Shown here: positions 35,020 to 43,619 of the stretch, piece by piece
How the letters are laid out: each line of letters opens with the position of its first letter
How positions within the stretch are numbered: the first letter of the stretch is position 1
Notes under the pieces: model-generated
Told to the model about the DNA's origin: nothing
Seen by the model: only the letters and a program-made list of their open reading frames with translations
The model's database searches: none
Made by a program: the position numbers and the translations under genes
Assembly (NCBI RefSeq): GCF_000420625.1
Contig: NZ_ATVH01000014.1
Coordinates: forward strand, 186,001 to 250,000
Length of the DNA stretch: 64,000 bases
DNA from: Fodinicurvata sediminis DSM 21159
GTDB lineage: Bacteria; Pseudomonadota; Alphaproteobacteria; Kiloniellales; DSM-21159
Direction: 5' to 3'

Positions 35020-36068
35020 GCGCGCGCTGACAGCGGCAGGTTACAAAGCAGGTTTTGCGGCTTGAAACGCAGGCCGCCGGCCTCGTCCATGCAGAGCGCC
35101 ATGTATAGGGGACGTCCTGCCACCTGCGGCAGCACGACGCTGCTATCCGCGAACTCGGAACGGAACAGGCCCAGCAGGCGATACATCTGGTCTTCACTCG
35201 CCTCCTGGCCCCGATAGAGCGTATTGAGCAGCGCCGTCGCCTCGGCATCCAGCCCGACGTACCAAACCCAGGCATCGTCCTTGATCTCCGGGATCGGCTG
35301 GACTCTCACCTCTATGTCGAGGAAATGGGTGACCCACTTCTCCAGGGCGCGGCAGAAGGCATCCAGCCCGGGGCTGCCGAAGTCGATGCGCAGAACTGTG
35401 TCATAGCGCGTATCGCGCTCCCAATAGATGTCGGCATTCTCGCGGGAGAGGACATCCAGCTCCAGGGAGCGGGCCCGTCCTTCCGATTGAGCCAGAAGGT
35501 TGCCCAGCGAAATGCTGTTCTCCTGGGTTGCGTACATTTCGACGGTGTCGGAATCGGCCAGCAGGATCTGTCCCTCGCGCAGGGTCACCTTCTGCTCGCG
35601 AAAGAACAATTCGCCCGCCCGTGCCGCCAGAGGGTCAGCCGCCTCGCCCAATATGTGACGCATGATGATGTGCGACAGGTGATCGATGAAGATCGGCGGC
35701 ACCGGCAAGACCCCCGAATCGTTGGCCGCCCTGTCGTTCGTCACCCCCTCTTCGGGCACGAAGAGGCCCATGTAGACCTCTTCCAGGGTCTCGGCATCCA
35801 GAAGGCGCGCGCGATAGGCATCCCAGACCTTGTAGTTGTCGACGGCGTCCGGGTCGGCCAAGGTCTCCAGGCGCTGGTCCGAAATCGTCATGCGAGGGCT
35901 TTCCAGCAGGTCCGCGTGTAAGTGCCGCTCGGCCTTGCAGGCTTCTTCGGGCGGGCGCATTTCAGGGCGAACCAGATAGGCGCGCAGGAAGTCGTCAGTT
36001 ACTTTCAGGCGCCCCTCCGGTGTCTGTTCCAGAAGGTGGTAGCCCGAGTCTCGCCAAAAATCCGGCAT
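35016..36068 (-). CDS. Uncharacterised protein, probably DUF6352 family
   Basis: This 350-residue soluble protein starts MPDFWRDSGYHLLEQTPEGRLKVTDDFLRAYLVRPEMRPPEEAC, which I associate with DUF6352 proteins of alphaproteobacteria; this attribution is from memory. No signal peptide or membrane helix is seen. The central part has PPIFIDHLSHIIMRHIL, then a mixed alpha/beta C-terminal half. It is coupled to the EamA gene by an ATGA overlap, so the two are co-translated. No catalytic motif is evident, and no function is proposed. Confidence 0.75.
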   Translation of the reverse strand: MPDFWRDSGYHLLEQTPEGRLKVTDDFLRAYLVRPEMRPPEEACKAERHLHADLLESPRMTISDQRLETLADPDAVDNYKVWDAYRARLLDAETLEEVYMGLFVPEEGVTNDRAANDSGVLPVPPIFIDHLSHIIMRHILGEAADPLAARAGELFFREQKVTLREGQILLADSDTVEMYATQENSISLGNLLAQSEGRARSLELDVLSRENADIYWERDTRYDTVLRIDFGSPGLDAFCRALEKWVTHFLDIEVRVQPIPEIKDDAWVWYVGLDAEATALLNTLYRGQEASEDQMYRLLGLFRSEFADSSVVLPQVAGRPLYMALCMDEAGGLRFKPQNLLCNLPLSARA

Positions 36069-36243
36069 GCCACTCCTTTCCTAATTCCAGTCCAAGATGC
36101 CGCGAAGTGCCCGTCCGGAACAAGCCAAAGGGCTGTGCCGTCAATGCAGGTCTGGACGCGAGGGTAACGCAACGCCTATATTCCGCCACACGCGCGGTGT
36201 AACCGCATGCAGAAGCACTGGCAACGGATATCGGATTTCATCA

Positions 36244-36618
36244 ATGACTGGAATGGCCATGCGTTTTTTCACCTGGCGTCACGGTGAGGAGGTTGGCCGC
36301 GATAGCGCGGGCAATCGCTATTACCGTTATCACAAGGGTGGCAAGGTTCACCGCGATTCCCTGCGCCATGAACGGCGTTGGGTGATCTACGCCGGTGAGG
36401 ATGAGGCCAGCCGTGTCCCCCCGGAGTGGCATGCCTGGCTGCATCATACCAGCGATGAAATCCCGCCCAAGGAAGGCATTCCGCGCCGCCCCTGGATGAA
36501 GGACCACCAGCAGAACCAGAGCGGCAGCGAACTGGCCTATCGCCCGCCCGGACACACGCTGCGCGGCGGCCACCGCCCGCACACCACGGCCGACTACGAG
36601 CCCTGGACGCCGGAGTGA
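36244..36618 (+). CDS. NADH:ubiquinone oxidoreductase accessory subunit, NDUFA12 (B17.2) family
   Basis: This 124-residue protein begins FFTWRHGEEVGRDSAGNRYY and continues with RRWVIYAGEDEASRVPPEWHAWLHHTSDEIPP, the diagnostic NDUFA12 signature. It is an accessory subunit of complex I found in mitochondria and alphaproteobacteria. The start at 36244 gives the usual length; ATGs at 36253 and 36259 are also possible. The neighbour mlaD and DUF2155 genes follow on the same strand, a recurrent alphaproteobacterial order. Confidence 0.95.
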   Translation: MTGMAMRFFTWRHGEEVGRDSAGNRYYRYHKGGKVHRDSLRHERRWVIYAGEDEASRVPPEWHAWLHHTSDEIPPKEGIPRRPWMKDHQQNQSGSELAYRPPGHTLRGGHRPHTTADYEPWTPE

Positions 36619-36659
36619 TCGGCGCCAGGTCCACGGTCTGATTTGCAGGGGCAGGCAGC

Positions 36660-37187
36660 ATGCGCAGAAATATCATAGAGACCGTCATGGGCGGCGTGGT
36701 CATCCTGATCGCAGCCGCATTCCTGATCTTCGCCTTCAACGCCAGTGACTTCCCTGGTTCGTCGTCCGGCTACAGCGTCGTGGCCGACTTCGACAACGCG
36801 AGCGGGCTCAACACCGGTTCGGAAGTCCGCATGAGCGGCGTGCCCGTCGGAAAGGTGGTGCACCGCGAGCTTGACGAAGACACCTTCCTGGCGCGGGTCA
36901 CGCTGTCCATAAACGACGGTGTCGAACTGCCCGCCGACACTTCGGCCAAGATCACGGGCGATGGCCTGATGGGCAGCAACTACATTTCGCTCTCGCCCGG
37001 TGGTGCCGAGGACAACATCCAGCCCGGCGGACGCATCGAGTATACCCAGGGCGCCATGAACCTGATGGACCTCATCGGCCGCTTCGTCTTTGGCGGTGCA
37101 GGCGGCGGCAGCGATTCCGGCGCTGGCACCGACGGCGGAAGCAACGGTGATTCTGACGATAATCCCTTCAGCAGCGGCGCGCTCTAG
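36660..37187 (+). CDS. mlaD: MlaD-type outer-membrane lipid asymmetry protein
   Basis: This 175-residue protein is anchored by one N-terminal helix (VMGGVVILIAAAFLIFAF) and has the MCE domain (YSVVADFDNASGLNTGSEVRMSGVPVGKV through ITGDGLMGSNYISLSPGG). MlaD is the periplasmic hexameric component of the MlaFEDB lipid transporter. The C-terminal tail is Gly/Ser/Asp rich. The partner mlaE and mlaF genes are not in the window. Confidence 0.92.
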   Translation: MRRNIIETVMGGVVILIAAAFLIFAFNASDFPGSSSGYSVVADFDNASGLNTGSEVRMSGVPVGKVVHRELDEDTFLARVTLSINDGVELPADTSAKITGDGLMGSNYISLSPGGAEDNIQPGGRIEYTQGAMNLMDLIGRFVFGGAGGGSDSGAGTDGGSNGDSDDNPFSSGAL

Positions 37188-37195
37188 CAACCGCC

Positions 37196-37660
37196 ATGAC
37201 AAGACTCTCAAGCCTTATCTCTCGTGAAATCTGGATGGCAGGCTGTCTTGCCCTCCTGTTGCCGGCAAGTGCGGCATCGCAGGAACAGCAGGACAGCGAA
37301 CCCTTGGGCGAACCCTACCCCATTGCCCAGCTGCAGGGTCTGAACAAGGTCACGGCACGTATCTCGAGATTCGAGGCCCCGGTGGATGAAACCGTCACCT
37401 TCGGTTCTCTGGAAATCACGGCGCGCACCTGCCGCAAGACGCGTCCCGAGGAAGAGCCGGAATCGGTTGCCTTCCTGGAAATCGACGAGGTCCCCGTCAC
37501 GGCACCGCGCCAGGAAGTCTTCAGCGGCTGGATGTTCGCCTCCTCCCCCGCCGTCTCCGCGCTGGAACATCCGGTCTATGATGTCTGGGTCGAGGATTGC
37601 CTGGATGAGGCCGGGGAATCGGCACAGGTCGAACCGAAAGATCCGGTGGAAGACCAATAG
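37196..37660 (+). CDS. DUF2155 domain-containing exported protein
   Basis: This 154-residue protein has a signal peptide (MAGCLALLLPASAASQ) and the DUF2155 core: ITARISRFEAPVDETVTFGSLEITARTCRKTRPEEEPESVAFLEID followed by FSGWMFASSPAVSALEHPVYDVWVEDC. Two cysteines (CRK and EDC) could form a disulfide. The function is unknown. It lies 8 bases after mlaD in the same operon. Confidence 0.92.
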   Translation: MTRLSSLISREIWMAGCLALLLPASAASQEQQDSEPLGEPYPIAQLQGLNKVTARISRFEAPVDETVTFGSLEITARTCRKTRPEEEPESVAFLEIDEVPVTAPRQEVFSGWMFASSPAVSALEHPVYDVWVEDCLDEAGESAQVEPKDPVEDQ

Positions 37661-37812
37661 GCTTTCCCAACGCCCTGCCTGTGGTGACAGGCGTGCCGTC
37701 CCACAGGACAAAAGCCCCGCGTTCGGTCGTCAGGGCGCTTGCCGCCTGGGTCATTTCTTTCTAGCCTGCGCGCCATTCACACAGACCCACACCACCCAAG
37801 GAGAATAGGACA

Positions 37813-38283
37813 ATGGTCGGAACAGTCGACGCACGCCTGACGGACCTCGGTATCGAGATCGCCACACCGGCAGCACCGGTGGCCAATTACGTTGGCTTTG
37901 TTACCACCGGGAATCTGGTTTTCGTTTCCGGCCAGTTGCCCCTGAAGGAAGGAAAGCTGCAGTACGAGGGCCGGCTTGGGGAGTCGGTCTCTCTCGAGGA
38001 GGGACAGGCCGCGGCACGCCTGTGCGCCGTCAACATCATCGCACAGCTGAAGGCTGCATGTGATGGCGACCTGGACCGCGTGAAGCGCATTGTTCGCCTG
38101 GGCGGTTTCGTCAACTCGGTACCCGGCTACAAGGACCAGCCGAAGGTGATCAACGGCGCCTCCGACCTGATGGCCGAGGTCTTTGCCGAGGCAGGCACCC
38201 ACTGCCGCGCCGCCGTTTCGGCCGGTGCCTTGCCCCTGGATGCAGCGGTGGAGATCGACGCCATCGCCGAGATCACGCAGTAA
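37813..38283 (+). CDS. RidA family protein (reactive imine/enamine deaminase type)
   Basis: This 156-residue YjgF/RidA-fold protein has ATPAAPVANYVGFVTTGNLVFVSGQLPL near the start and RIVRLGGFVNSVPGYKDQPKVINGASDLM in the middle. The end, HCRAAVSAGALPLDAAVEIDAIAEI, carries the typical terminal strand. The usual catalytic Arg of RidA (R105, in motifs such as PxRSxV) is not in its usual form: the equivalent segment is CRAAVS, with an Arg after Cys. The length and the VxxGxLP motif place it in the longer RidA subgroup. GGAG precedes the ATG. Transcribed with the downstream glutamine-synthetase-like gene. Confidence 0.88.
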   Translation: MVGTVDARLTDLGIEIATPAAPVANYVGFVTTGNLVFVSGQLPLKEGKLQYEGRLGESVSLEEGQAAARLCAVNIIAQLKAACDGDLDRVKRIVRLGGFVNSVPGYKDQPKVINGASDLMAEVFAEAGTHCRAAVSAGALPLDAAVEIDAIAEITQ

Positions 38284-38367
38284 GCGGCTCCTGAACAGTC
38301 AGGCATTGCCTCTTGCGGGGCTGTCGGGCGAAGATAACCGCAGGTTTCACAGCCAAGCGATCACTTC

Positions 38368-39741
38368 ATGCCCGACAGTTCCGCCCAGTCTCCCGAAAGC
38401 GCCGCTTTCCTGGAGCGCCATCCCGACACGGAAGCCTTTGACGTCCTGCTCGCCGACCTTTCCGGCGTGATACGGGGCAAGCGCTATCCCATCGAGGACC
38501 TGGACAAGATCATGCAGGACGGCGTGGCCTTTCCGGCCTCCGTCTTCATGCTGGACACCATGGGCCACAGTCACGATCCCGGCGGCAAGGGCTTCAGCGA
38601 CGGGGACCCGGACTGTACCGCCCATCCCCTGCCCGGCTCCCTGGTGCCGGTGCCCTGGTCGGACACACCGCTGGCACAGCTGCTGCTCACCTTTCACAAC
38701 GCCAAGGAAGAGCCGCTCTATTTCGAGCCGCGCAACATCCTGGCGCGTGTCCTGGAACGGATCCGCGAGCTGGAGCTGACCCCTGTGGTCGCCTTCGAGC
38801 TGGAATTCTACCTTCTGGATCGCGAACGGCTGGAGGGCAATGCTCCGCAACCGCCGATCTCGCCCCTGACGGGGCTCAGGGAATCCGGAACCCAGGTCTA
38901 TGGCATGGAGCAGGTGGACGGCTTCTCCGGCCTGCTACGCGACATCAGCCGGGCCTGCGAAATCCAGAACATACCGACCGGCGCCATCTCGGCCGAGTAC
39001 GCCCCCGGTCAGTTCGAGATCAACCTGCGCCACGTGGACAATGCGCTGAAGGCGGCCGACGACTGCGTGCTGTTCAAGCGGGCGGTGAAGGGCGTGGCCC
39101 GCCGTCACGGTCACAAGGCCACCTTCATGGCCAAGCCCTATCCGGACCAGGCCGGCTCGGGCATGCACATGCACGTCAGTCTGATCGACCGGAATGGGCG
39201 AAACGTCCTGGATGGCTGCCAAGAATTGGCCAGCCCCACCTTGCGTCATGCCATAGGGGGTCTGCTTGATCTCCTGCCTCAGTCCATGGCCTTCCTGGCG
39301 CCCAACGTGAACTCCTTCCGCCGCTTCGCCCCCAACATCTTCGTGCCGGTAAGCCGCAGCTGGGGGTTCGAGAACCGTTCCGTGGCCCTGCGTATTCCCA
39401 TGGGCGCGCCTCACACCCGCCGGATCGAGCACCGCGTGGCCGGCGCGGACGCCAACCCCTACCTGGCGCTGGCCAGCATGCTGGCCGGCATGCATCACGG
39501 CATCGTCAACGAAATCGATCCGGGCCAGCCGCACCAGGGCAATGCCAGCGACAAGTTCGACACGGTCCTGCCCATGCGTCCCCGGCGCGCCATCGAGAAG
39601 ATGCGCCGCTCCAAGATCCTGCCCGACTACCTGGGTGCCGACTATCCGGCACTCTATGCGGAATGCAAGGAGGCCGAGTACGACGAGTTCGAATGGCTGA
39701 TCTCGCCCCAAGAATACGACTGGTACCTGCAGACCGATTGA
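38368..39741 (+). CDS. Glutamine synthetase family protein (gamma-glutamylpolyamine synthetase-like)
   Basis: This 457-residue enzyme has GS motifs: VAFELEFYLLD with a metal-binding Glu, SAEYAPGQFEINLRH, KPYPDQAGSGMHMHVSL, NSFRRFAPNIFVP and the late EHRVAGADANPYLALASMLAGMHHGI. It lacks the adenylylation Tyr pattern of GlnA and begins with a short regulatory N-terminal (VLLADLSGVIRGKRYPI), both typical for PuuA/GlnA3-like enzymes that link glutamate to polyamines or other amines. The substrate is not provable here. The neighbour RidA gene would suit amine catabolism. Confidence 0.88.
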   Translation: MPDSSAQSPESAAFLERHPDTEAFDVLLADLSGVIRGKRYPIEDLDKIMQDGVAFPASVFMLDTMGHSHDPGGKGFSDGDPDCTAHPLPGSLVPVPWSDTPLAQLLLTFHNAKEEPLYFEPRNILARVLERIRELELTPVVAFELEFYLLDRERLEGNAPQPPISPLTGLRESGTQVYGMEQVDGFSGLLRDISRACEIQNIPTGAISAEYAPGQFEINLRHVDNALKAADDCVLFKRAVKGVARRHGHKATFMAKPYPDQAGSGMHMHVSLIDRNGRNVLDGCQELASPTLRHAIGGLLDLLPQSMAFLAPNVNSFRRFAPNIFVPVSRSWGFENRSVALRIPMGAPHTRRIEHRVAGADANPYLALASMLAGMHHGIVNEIDPGQPHQGNASDKFDTVLPMRPRRAIEKMRRSKILPDYLGADYPALYAECKEAEYDEFEWLISPQEYDWYLQTD

Positions 39742-39820
39742 TTGCAGGCACTTGGTTTCTCAAGCTCCGTGCGAGCTCAACTGACTTGCAGGAAATGCGC
39801 CAATGGCGTATCGTCATTGA

Positions 39821-40134
39821 ATGAAGCTCGTTCGTACTCAGTCCTATAGAAAAGCACTCAAGAGACTGAGAGCGAAAGCTGAAGATATAGAAACTCTCGA
39901 ACACCATCTTGCAGAGAACCCGGAAGCTGGAAGCATAATTCCCGGTCTTCAGGGTGTTCGGAAAATCCGGTTCCGCCTTGGCAACAAAGGCAAGAGTGGC
40001 GGTGGCAGGCAATATACTACGTGTTGATGGCAGACGATGTAATCCTGATGCTCCATGCCTATGCAAAGTCAGATCAGGGAGATATATCGCCCGAGCAAAG
40101 ACGTCAGATCTTCAGGTTGATGAAGGAGCTTTGA
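39821..40134 (+). pseudogene. RelE/HigB-type toxin gene with a frameshift
   Basis: The first 62 codons read MKLVRTQSYRKALKRLR and continue to KIRFRLGNKGKSGGGR, a RelE/HigB-like start. The frame then runs into a stop near 40027. From about 40008 the next frame continues the family: AIYYVLMADDVILMLHAYAKSDQGDISPEQRRQIFRLMKEL, with the stop at 40132-40134 just ahead of the antitoxin ATG. One extra or missing base joins the two pieces. The site shows no slippery heptamer, so this is a decayed gene or a sequencing slip rather than programmed frameshifting. The DNA is less GC-rich than neighbouring genes. Confidence 0.8.
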
Positions 40135-40136
40135 GA

Positions 40137-40460
40137 ATGACGGACAAGACGGATATCGGCAGCGGTATCATTGAAGGCCTTGAAGAAGCGATCGCCTGGA
40201 AGCGTGGCGATCTTGCCCTGGAAACGGTTAACATAGACCCGATGCCGGCAACTCGGATTCGGGCGATAAGAAGGAAGTTGGCCTCATCCACGAAGGTCTT
40301 TGAAAAGCGTTTCGGCATTCCTGCCTCAACAATGAACAATTGGGAACAGGGTCGCAGGAAGCCTGATCCGGCGGCTCGACTGCTTTTTCAGATTATTGAA
40401 AGGGAACCGGAAACCGTCGAGCGAATTGCGCATAACACGAATCACCAGTCCGCTGCCTGA
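40137..40460 (+). CDS. HTH (XRE/HigA-like) antitoxin
   Basis: This 107-residue protein begins DIGSGIIEGLEEAIAWKRGDL and has a helix-turn-helix at about residues 40-75 (IRAIRRKLASSTKVFEKRFGIPASTMNNWEQGRRKPDPAARLLFQII). The order toxin then antitoxin, with the ATG three bases after the toxin stop, is the HigBA/NadS-like arrangement. It would neutralise the toxin and repress the locus. Because the toxin frame is broken, the antitoxin may now be an orphan. Confidence 0.88.
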   Translation: MTDKTDIGSGIIEGLEEAIAWKRGDLALETVNIDPMPATRIRAIRRKLASSTKVFEKRFGIPASTMNNWEQGRRKPDPAARLLFQIIEREPETVERIAHNTNHQSAA

Positions 40461-40576
40461 AGAATATTGAACCTTCCTGCCAACCCTTCTCACTGACGAG
40501 AGCAGGCACCTGAATATGCCTGTATGCTTATAACGAAGCGATGCTTTTCGCTCAGTCCCGGGGAACCCTTGACACT

Positions 40577-41353
40577 ATGAAAATCACGGTTTGTGAACTG
40601 GATCCGAGAGATGGCCATCTCGAAGATGACCTGGCGCAGCTGGCAGCGCATATTAAAAACGAACAAAGTGATTTCCTGCTTCTGCCGGAACTCTGCTTCA
40701 GCCCCTGGCTTGCGGCCGACAAGACTCCCTCTGCGGACAGATGGATGGCGTCCATCGAAGCCCATCAATATCACATATTCCGGCTTTCCTGGCTGAACGC
40801 CAGGGCCGCTCTGGGAACAAGACCCATCGTTAATGCTCAGGGAAGCCGCAGGAACGAAGCCTATATCTGGACTCGGGAAATGGATGCAGCGGCTGGAGTC
40901 CGCGAGAAGTACTACCTGCCAGACGAAGAAGGCTATTGGGAACACCACTGGTACGATCGCGGCCCCAAGCAGTTTGATCTGGCCCGTGCGCTTGGAATGC
41001 GGATCGGCGTCCAGATCTGCACCGAGATGTGGTTCTTCGAATGGGCCCGCCACTACGCGGCATCACGGGCGGACCTGCTGTGCGTGCCCCGGGTCACCCC
41101 ACATGGATCGACAGAGAAGTGGCTGGCCGGCGGCCAGGCTGCAGCTGTCTGCTCCGGCGCCTACTGCCTGTCCTCCAATCTCTGGTGCCCGCCGGGCGAC
41201 CGGGCGAACTGTGGCGGCCTGGGATGGATCATCGATCCGGAAGGAACTGTCCTGGCCAGGACCAGCCGTGAACGGCCTTTCGTGACGACCGAAATAGACC
41301 CGGAATTCGCGCGCGCCAGCAAGACCACCTATCCGCGCTATGTGCCGGAGTAA
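40577..41353 (+). CDS. Carbon-nitrogen hydrolase (nitrilase superfamily)
   Basis: This protein has about 258 residues. The nitrilase triad is visible: Glu in LLPELCFSPW, Lys in REKYYLPDEEGYWEHHWY and Cys in GVQICTEMWFFEWARHY. The EGYWEHHWYDRG insert distinguishes it from the ureidopropionase-like paralogue at 4298-5146. I chose MKITVCELDPRDG at 40577, the canonical domain start, over the ATG 12 codons upstream. It stands alone between the toxin-antitoxin locus and a membrane protein gene. The amide substrate is unknown. Confidence 0.88.
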   Translation: MKITVCELDPRDGHLEDDLAQLAAHIKNEQSDFLLLPELCFSPWLAADKTPSADRWMASIEAHQYHIFRLSWLNARAALGTRPIVNAQGSRRNEAYIWTREMDAAAGVREKYYLPDEEGYWEHHWYDRGPKQFDLARALGMRIGVQICTEMWFFEWARHYAASRADLLCVPRVTPHGSTEKWLAGGQAAAVCSGAYCLSSNLWCPPGDRANCGGLGWIIDPEGTVLARTSRERPFVTTEIDPEFARASKTTYPRYVPE

Positions 41354-41383
41354 GAGCTCCGCCACCCACCCCATGCCCTGCGG

Positions 41384-41911
41384 TCAGCGACTTGCGCTTT
41401 CCGGACTGGCCGGATTCCTGATCGCATCCAGGTGGAGCCGATAGATCGTGACCGCGTTGGTTATCAGGATCAGACCTTCTGCAACAATGGCGCCCACCGA
41501 TCCAGTCAAGTAATTCGCCAGCATCCAGCAGGCCGCTGCGACGAACAGCAGCAGACGCATCGGAATGCCATCCAGCATAAACATCGCATAGGTTCCGACC
41601 AGCCCGGCCAGCAGAGGGACGCTATCCAGCGGGCCCTGCCATGTCAGGAAGGCAGCAAGTCCTGTGGCCACCAGCATGGTCGCCATCACGAACCAATTCT
41701 TCTTGAACCGTCGCACCAGCAGAATTCTGAGCACGATAAGGCAGGTGATCGCTCCGGCTACCCAGCCGCCGAGCAGGAAGAACTGCGCCGCGAAGGCAAC
41801 ATTCGCGAGGATAAGAATGAATAGCAGCCTGTCGTCGCGCTTGTTCGCAAAGGCGGCAATACATAACCCCAAGGCTATCAGGCCTATAATCTGGCCAATC
41901 ACAGGCTGCAT
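41384..41911 (-). CDS. YgjV-family inner membrane protein
   Basis: This 175-residue protein has five or six hydrophobic helices (IIGLIALGLCIAAFANKRDDRLLFILILANVAFAAQFFLLGGW, and WFVMATMLVATGLAAFLTWQ) and a conserved RLHLDAIR end. The KRDD and YAMFMLDGIPMR motifs match the YgjV family of unknown function. No operon partner is evident; the LysE gene lies 77 bases upstream on the same strand. Confidence 0.8.
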   Translation of the reverse strand: MQPVIGQIIGLIALGLCIAAFANKRDDRLLFILILANVAFAAQFFLLGGWVAGAITCLIVLRILLVRRFKKNWFVMATMLVATGLAAFLTWQGPLDSVPLLAGLVGTYAMFMLDGIPMRLLLFVAAACWMLANYLTGSVGAIVAEGLILITNAVTIYRLHLDAIRNPASPESASR

Positions 41912-41988
41912 CTTGAACTCTCAAGGTGATTTTCGTGGGTCTTCGACGGCACCTGGGCATAGAGACCATGGATCAGGGGAGCTGGCAA

Positions 41989-42627
41989 CTACCCCCGCCG
42001 CCCCAGGAGCCCGGGCAGCGATGCCGCAAAGGCCTGGAACGAGAAGGCGATGAACAGCAGGCCGGTTGCACGCACGATCCAGACTTCATGCCGGCGATAG
42101 AAGCGGCGCATCAGTCCCAGCCCCGTCAACCAGATGAGAAAGAGGTCGGCCAACAGGAACCCCACCAGCGCGGCCAACAAAAGGACTGGAGCACCCTGCC
42201 AACTGAGGCTGCCGCTGTGATCGGCCAGAAGGGCGGTGAACATGGCCACGGCAACAGGATATCCCTTTGGATTCGTGATGCCGAGGATCAGGCCCTTGCG
42301 CAAAGGCCGCACAGGTCCCGTATCGACGGAACCATCCTCGGAGCGTCGTGCCAGGACGGCCCGCACACCCAGATAGAAAAGATACAGGCCGCAAACCAGC
42401 CCGAGCAGATCGAAAAAGCGCGGGTCGATTGTCCGTGCCCCGATGATGGCCAGCAGGGCCAAGGAAGCCCAGAGTACATCACCGGCCAGATGACCGACCA
42501 GGAAAGCTGCTCCAGCCGGCCGCCCCCGGGCAGCACCGATGCTCAGCAGGGCCAGCACGGCCGGGCCGGGCGTGATGACATAGATGGCGGCTGCAATGGC
42601 GGAAACCAGCAACAGGGTCGGATCCAT
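41989..42627 (-). CDS. LysE family translocator
   Basis: This 212-residue exporter has six hydrophobic segments and the LysE/RhtB signature at the start: YVITPGPAVLALLSIGAARGRPAGAAFLVGHLAGDVLW, then GLILGITNPKGYPVAVAMFTALL. Members export amino acids such as lysine, homoserine or threonine. The substrate is not readable from sequence. Confidence 0.92.
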   Translation of the reverse strand: MDPTLLLVSAIAAAIYVITPGPAVLALLSIGAARGRPAGAAFLVGHLAGDVLWASLALLAIIGARTIDPRFFDLLGLVCGLYLFYLGVRAVLARRSEDGSVDTGPVRPLRKGLILGITNPKGYPVAVAMFTALLADHSGSLSWQGAPVLLLAALVGFLLADLFLIWLTGLGLMRRFYRRHEVWIVRATGLLFIAFSFQAFAASLPGLLGRRG

Positions 42628-42752
42628 GGCTCATCCTTCATGCTTCAGGGGCAGATCGGCAGGACGCCTGCGCCGCCCGCTGAACCATGAAGCCCCCCAC
42701 TGGCCAGAAACGGCGCGCGGCGTATATAACCAGCAACAGCCATATCGCGTCC

Positions 42753-43619
42753 ATGGGGTCCTGCTTGTCTCCCGTTCTCAGCATCCTCCTGCCAGCTTAC
42801 CGTGCGGAAACCACGCTCCCGCGCGCCCTCGACAGCCTGCGCCGACAGACTTTCACGGACTGGGAAGCCATCATTGCCTCGGATGACGGCGTCGATTACC
42901 TGGCCCAGAGTCCGGGTCCTGACAACCGGATTCGACAGCTGTACACCGGCGGCTGCGGCAGTGGTGATGGCCCTGCGCGTAATGCAGCCCTGCGCGCGGC
43001 GCGCGGCGAATTCCTGGCTTGCCTAGATGCCGATGACGCTTTCGCGCCAACGCGCCTGGAAAAGCTTCTGCCCTTGGCCCGTCGACATGGTGCTGTTGTC
43101 GACAATACGGCTGTGCATGACGAACAGGGACGGCTGTACAAGCAGCCCTTTCCCCAAACCTCCAGCGCCTTTGTCCTTACTGCCCGGGATATCCTGTCCC
43201 CACGGATTCCCTTCTTCCCGGTCTTTCACCGCGATCTGGCCGGCGATGGCTGGAGCGACGTGGCCTTTTGCTCCGATGTTCTGTTCAACCTGGAACTACT
43301 GACACGCGCGCCCACATTCCACCTGCATCCGGAGGGCCTGTATCTCTATCACAAGACAAGAGGCTCATTGACCCATTCGGGTGACACCGCGGAACGTGCA
43401 GAGCGCGGCTACAGGGATATCCTGCATCGCCTCGAACAGGACCAGTTTCCCCTAGCACCTGCGATTCGGCAGGTCGCCAGACAGGAATTCCAGGCCAACC
43501 TGGACAGTAACCGCGTTTTTCAACGCTATCTTGCCGAAGGACGCTGTCGAACACTTGAGGAGTTCCTCGATATGACCGACAACGCCAGGATCCTGGAACT
43601 GAAGGCAGGCAGCGCATGA
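42753..43619 (+). CDS. Family 2 glycosyltransferase
   Basis: This GT-A fold glycosyltransferase has about 288 residues. The N-terminal LSILLPAYRAETTLPRALDSLRRQTFTDWE is the GT2 nucleotide-binding start, and FLACLDADDAFAPTRLEKLLPLARRHG contains the DxD motif. There is no membrane helix. The ATG at 42753 was chosen; the frame continues to 42687. The stop overlaps the next gene's start by 4 bases, so it is coupled to the pteridine reductase-like gene although the functions seem unrelated. Confidence 0.88.
   Translation: MGSCLSPVLSILLPAYRAETTLPRALDSLRRQTFTDWEAIIASDDGVDYLAQSPGPDNRIRQLYTGGCGSGDGPARNAALRAARGEFLACLDADDAFAPTRLEKLLPLARRHGAVVDNTAVHDEQGRLYKQPFPQTSSAFVLTARDILSPRIPFFPVFHRDLAGDGWSDVAFCSDVLFNLELLTRAPTFHLHPEGLYLYHKTRGSLTHSGDTAERAERGYRDILHRLEQDQFPLAPAIRQVARQEFQANLDSNRVFQRYLAEGRCRTLEEFLDMTDNARILELKAGSA

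Noticed and set aside
39990-40030. Programmed ribosomal frameshift in the toxin gene
   Set aside because: No slippery heptamer and no downstream structure; a simple indel is more likely.
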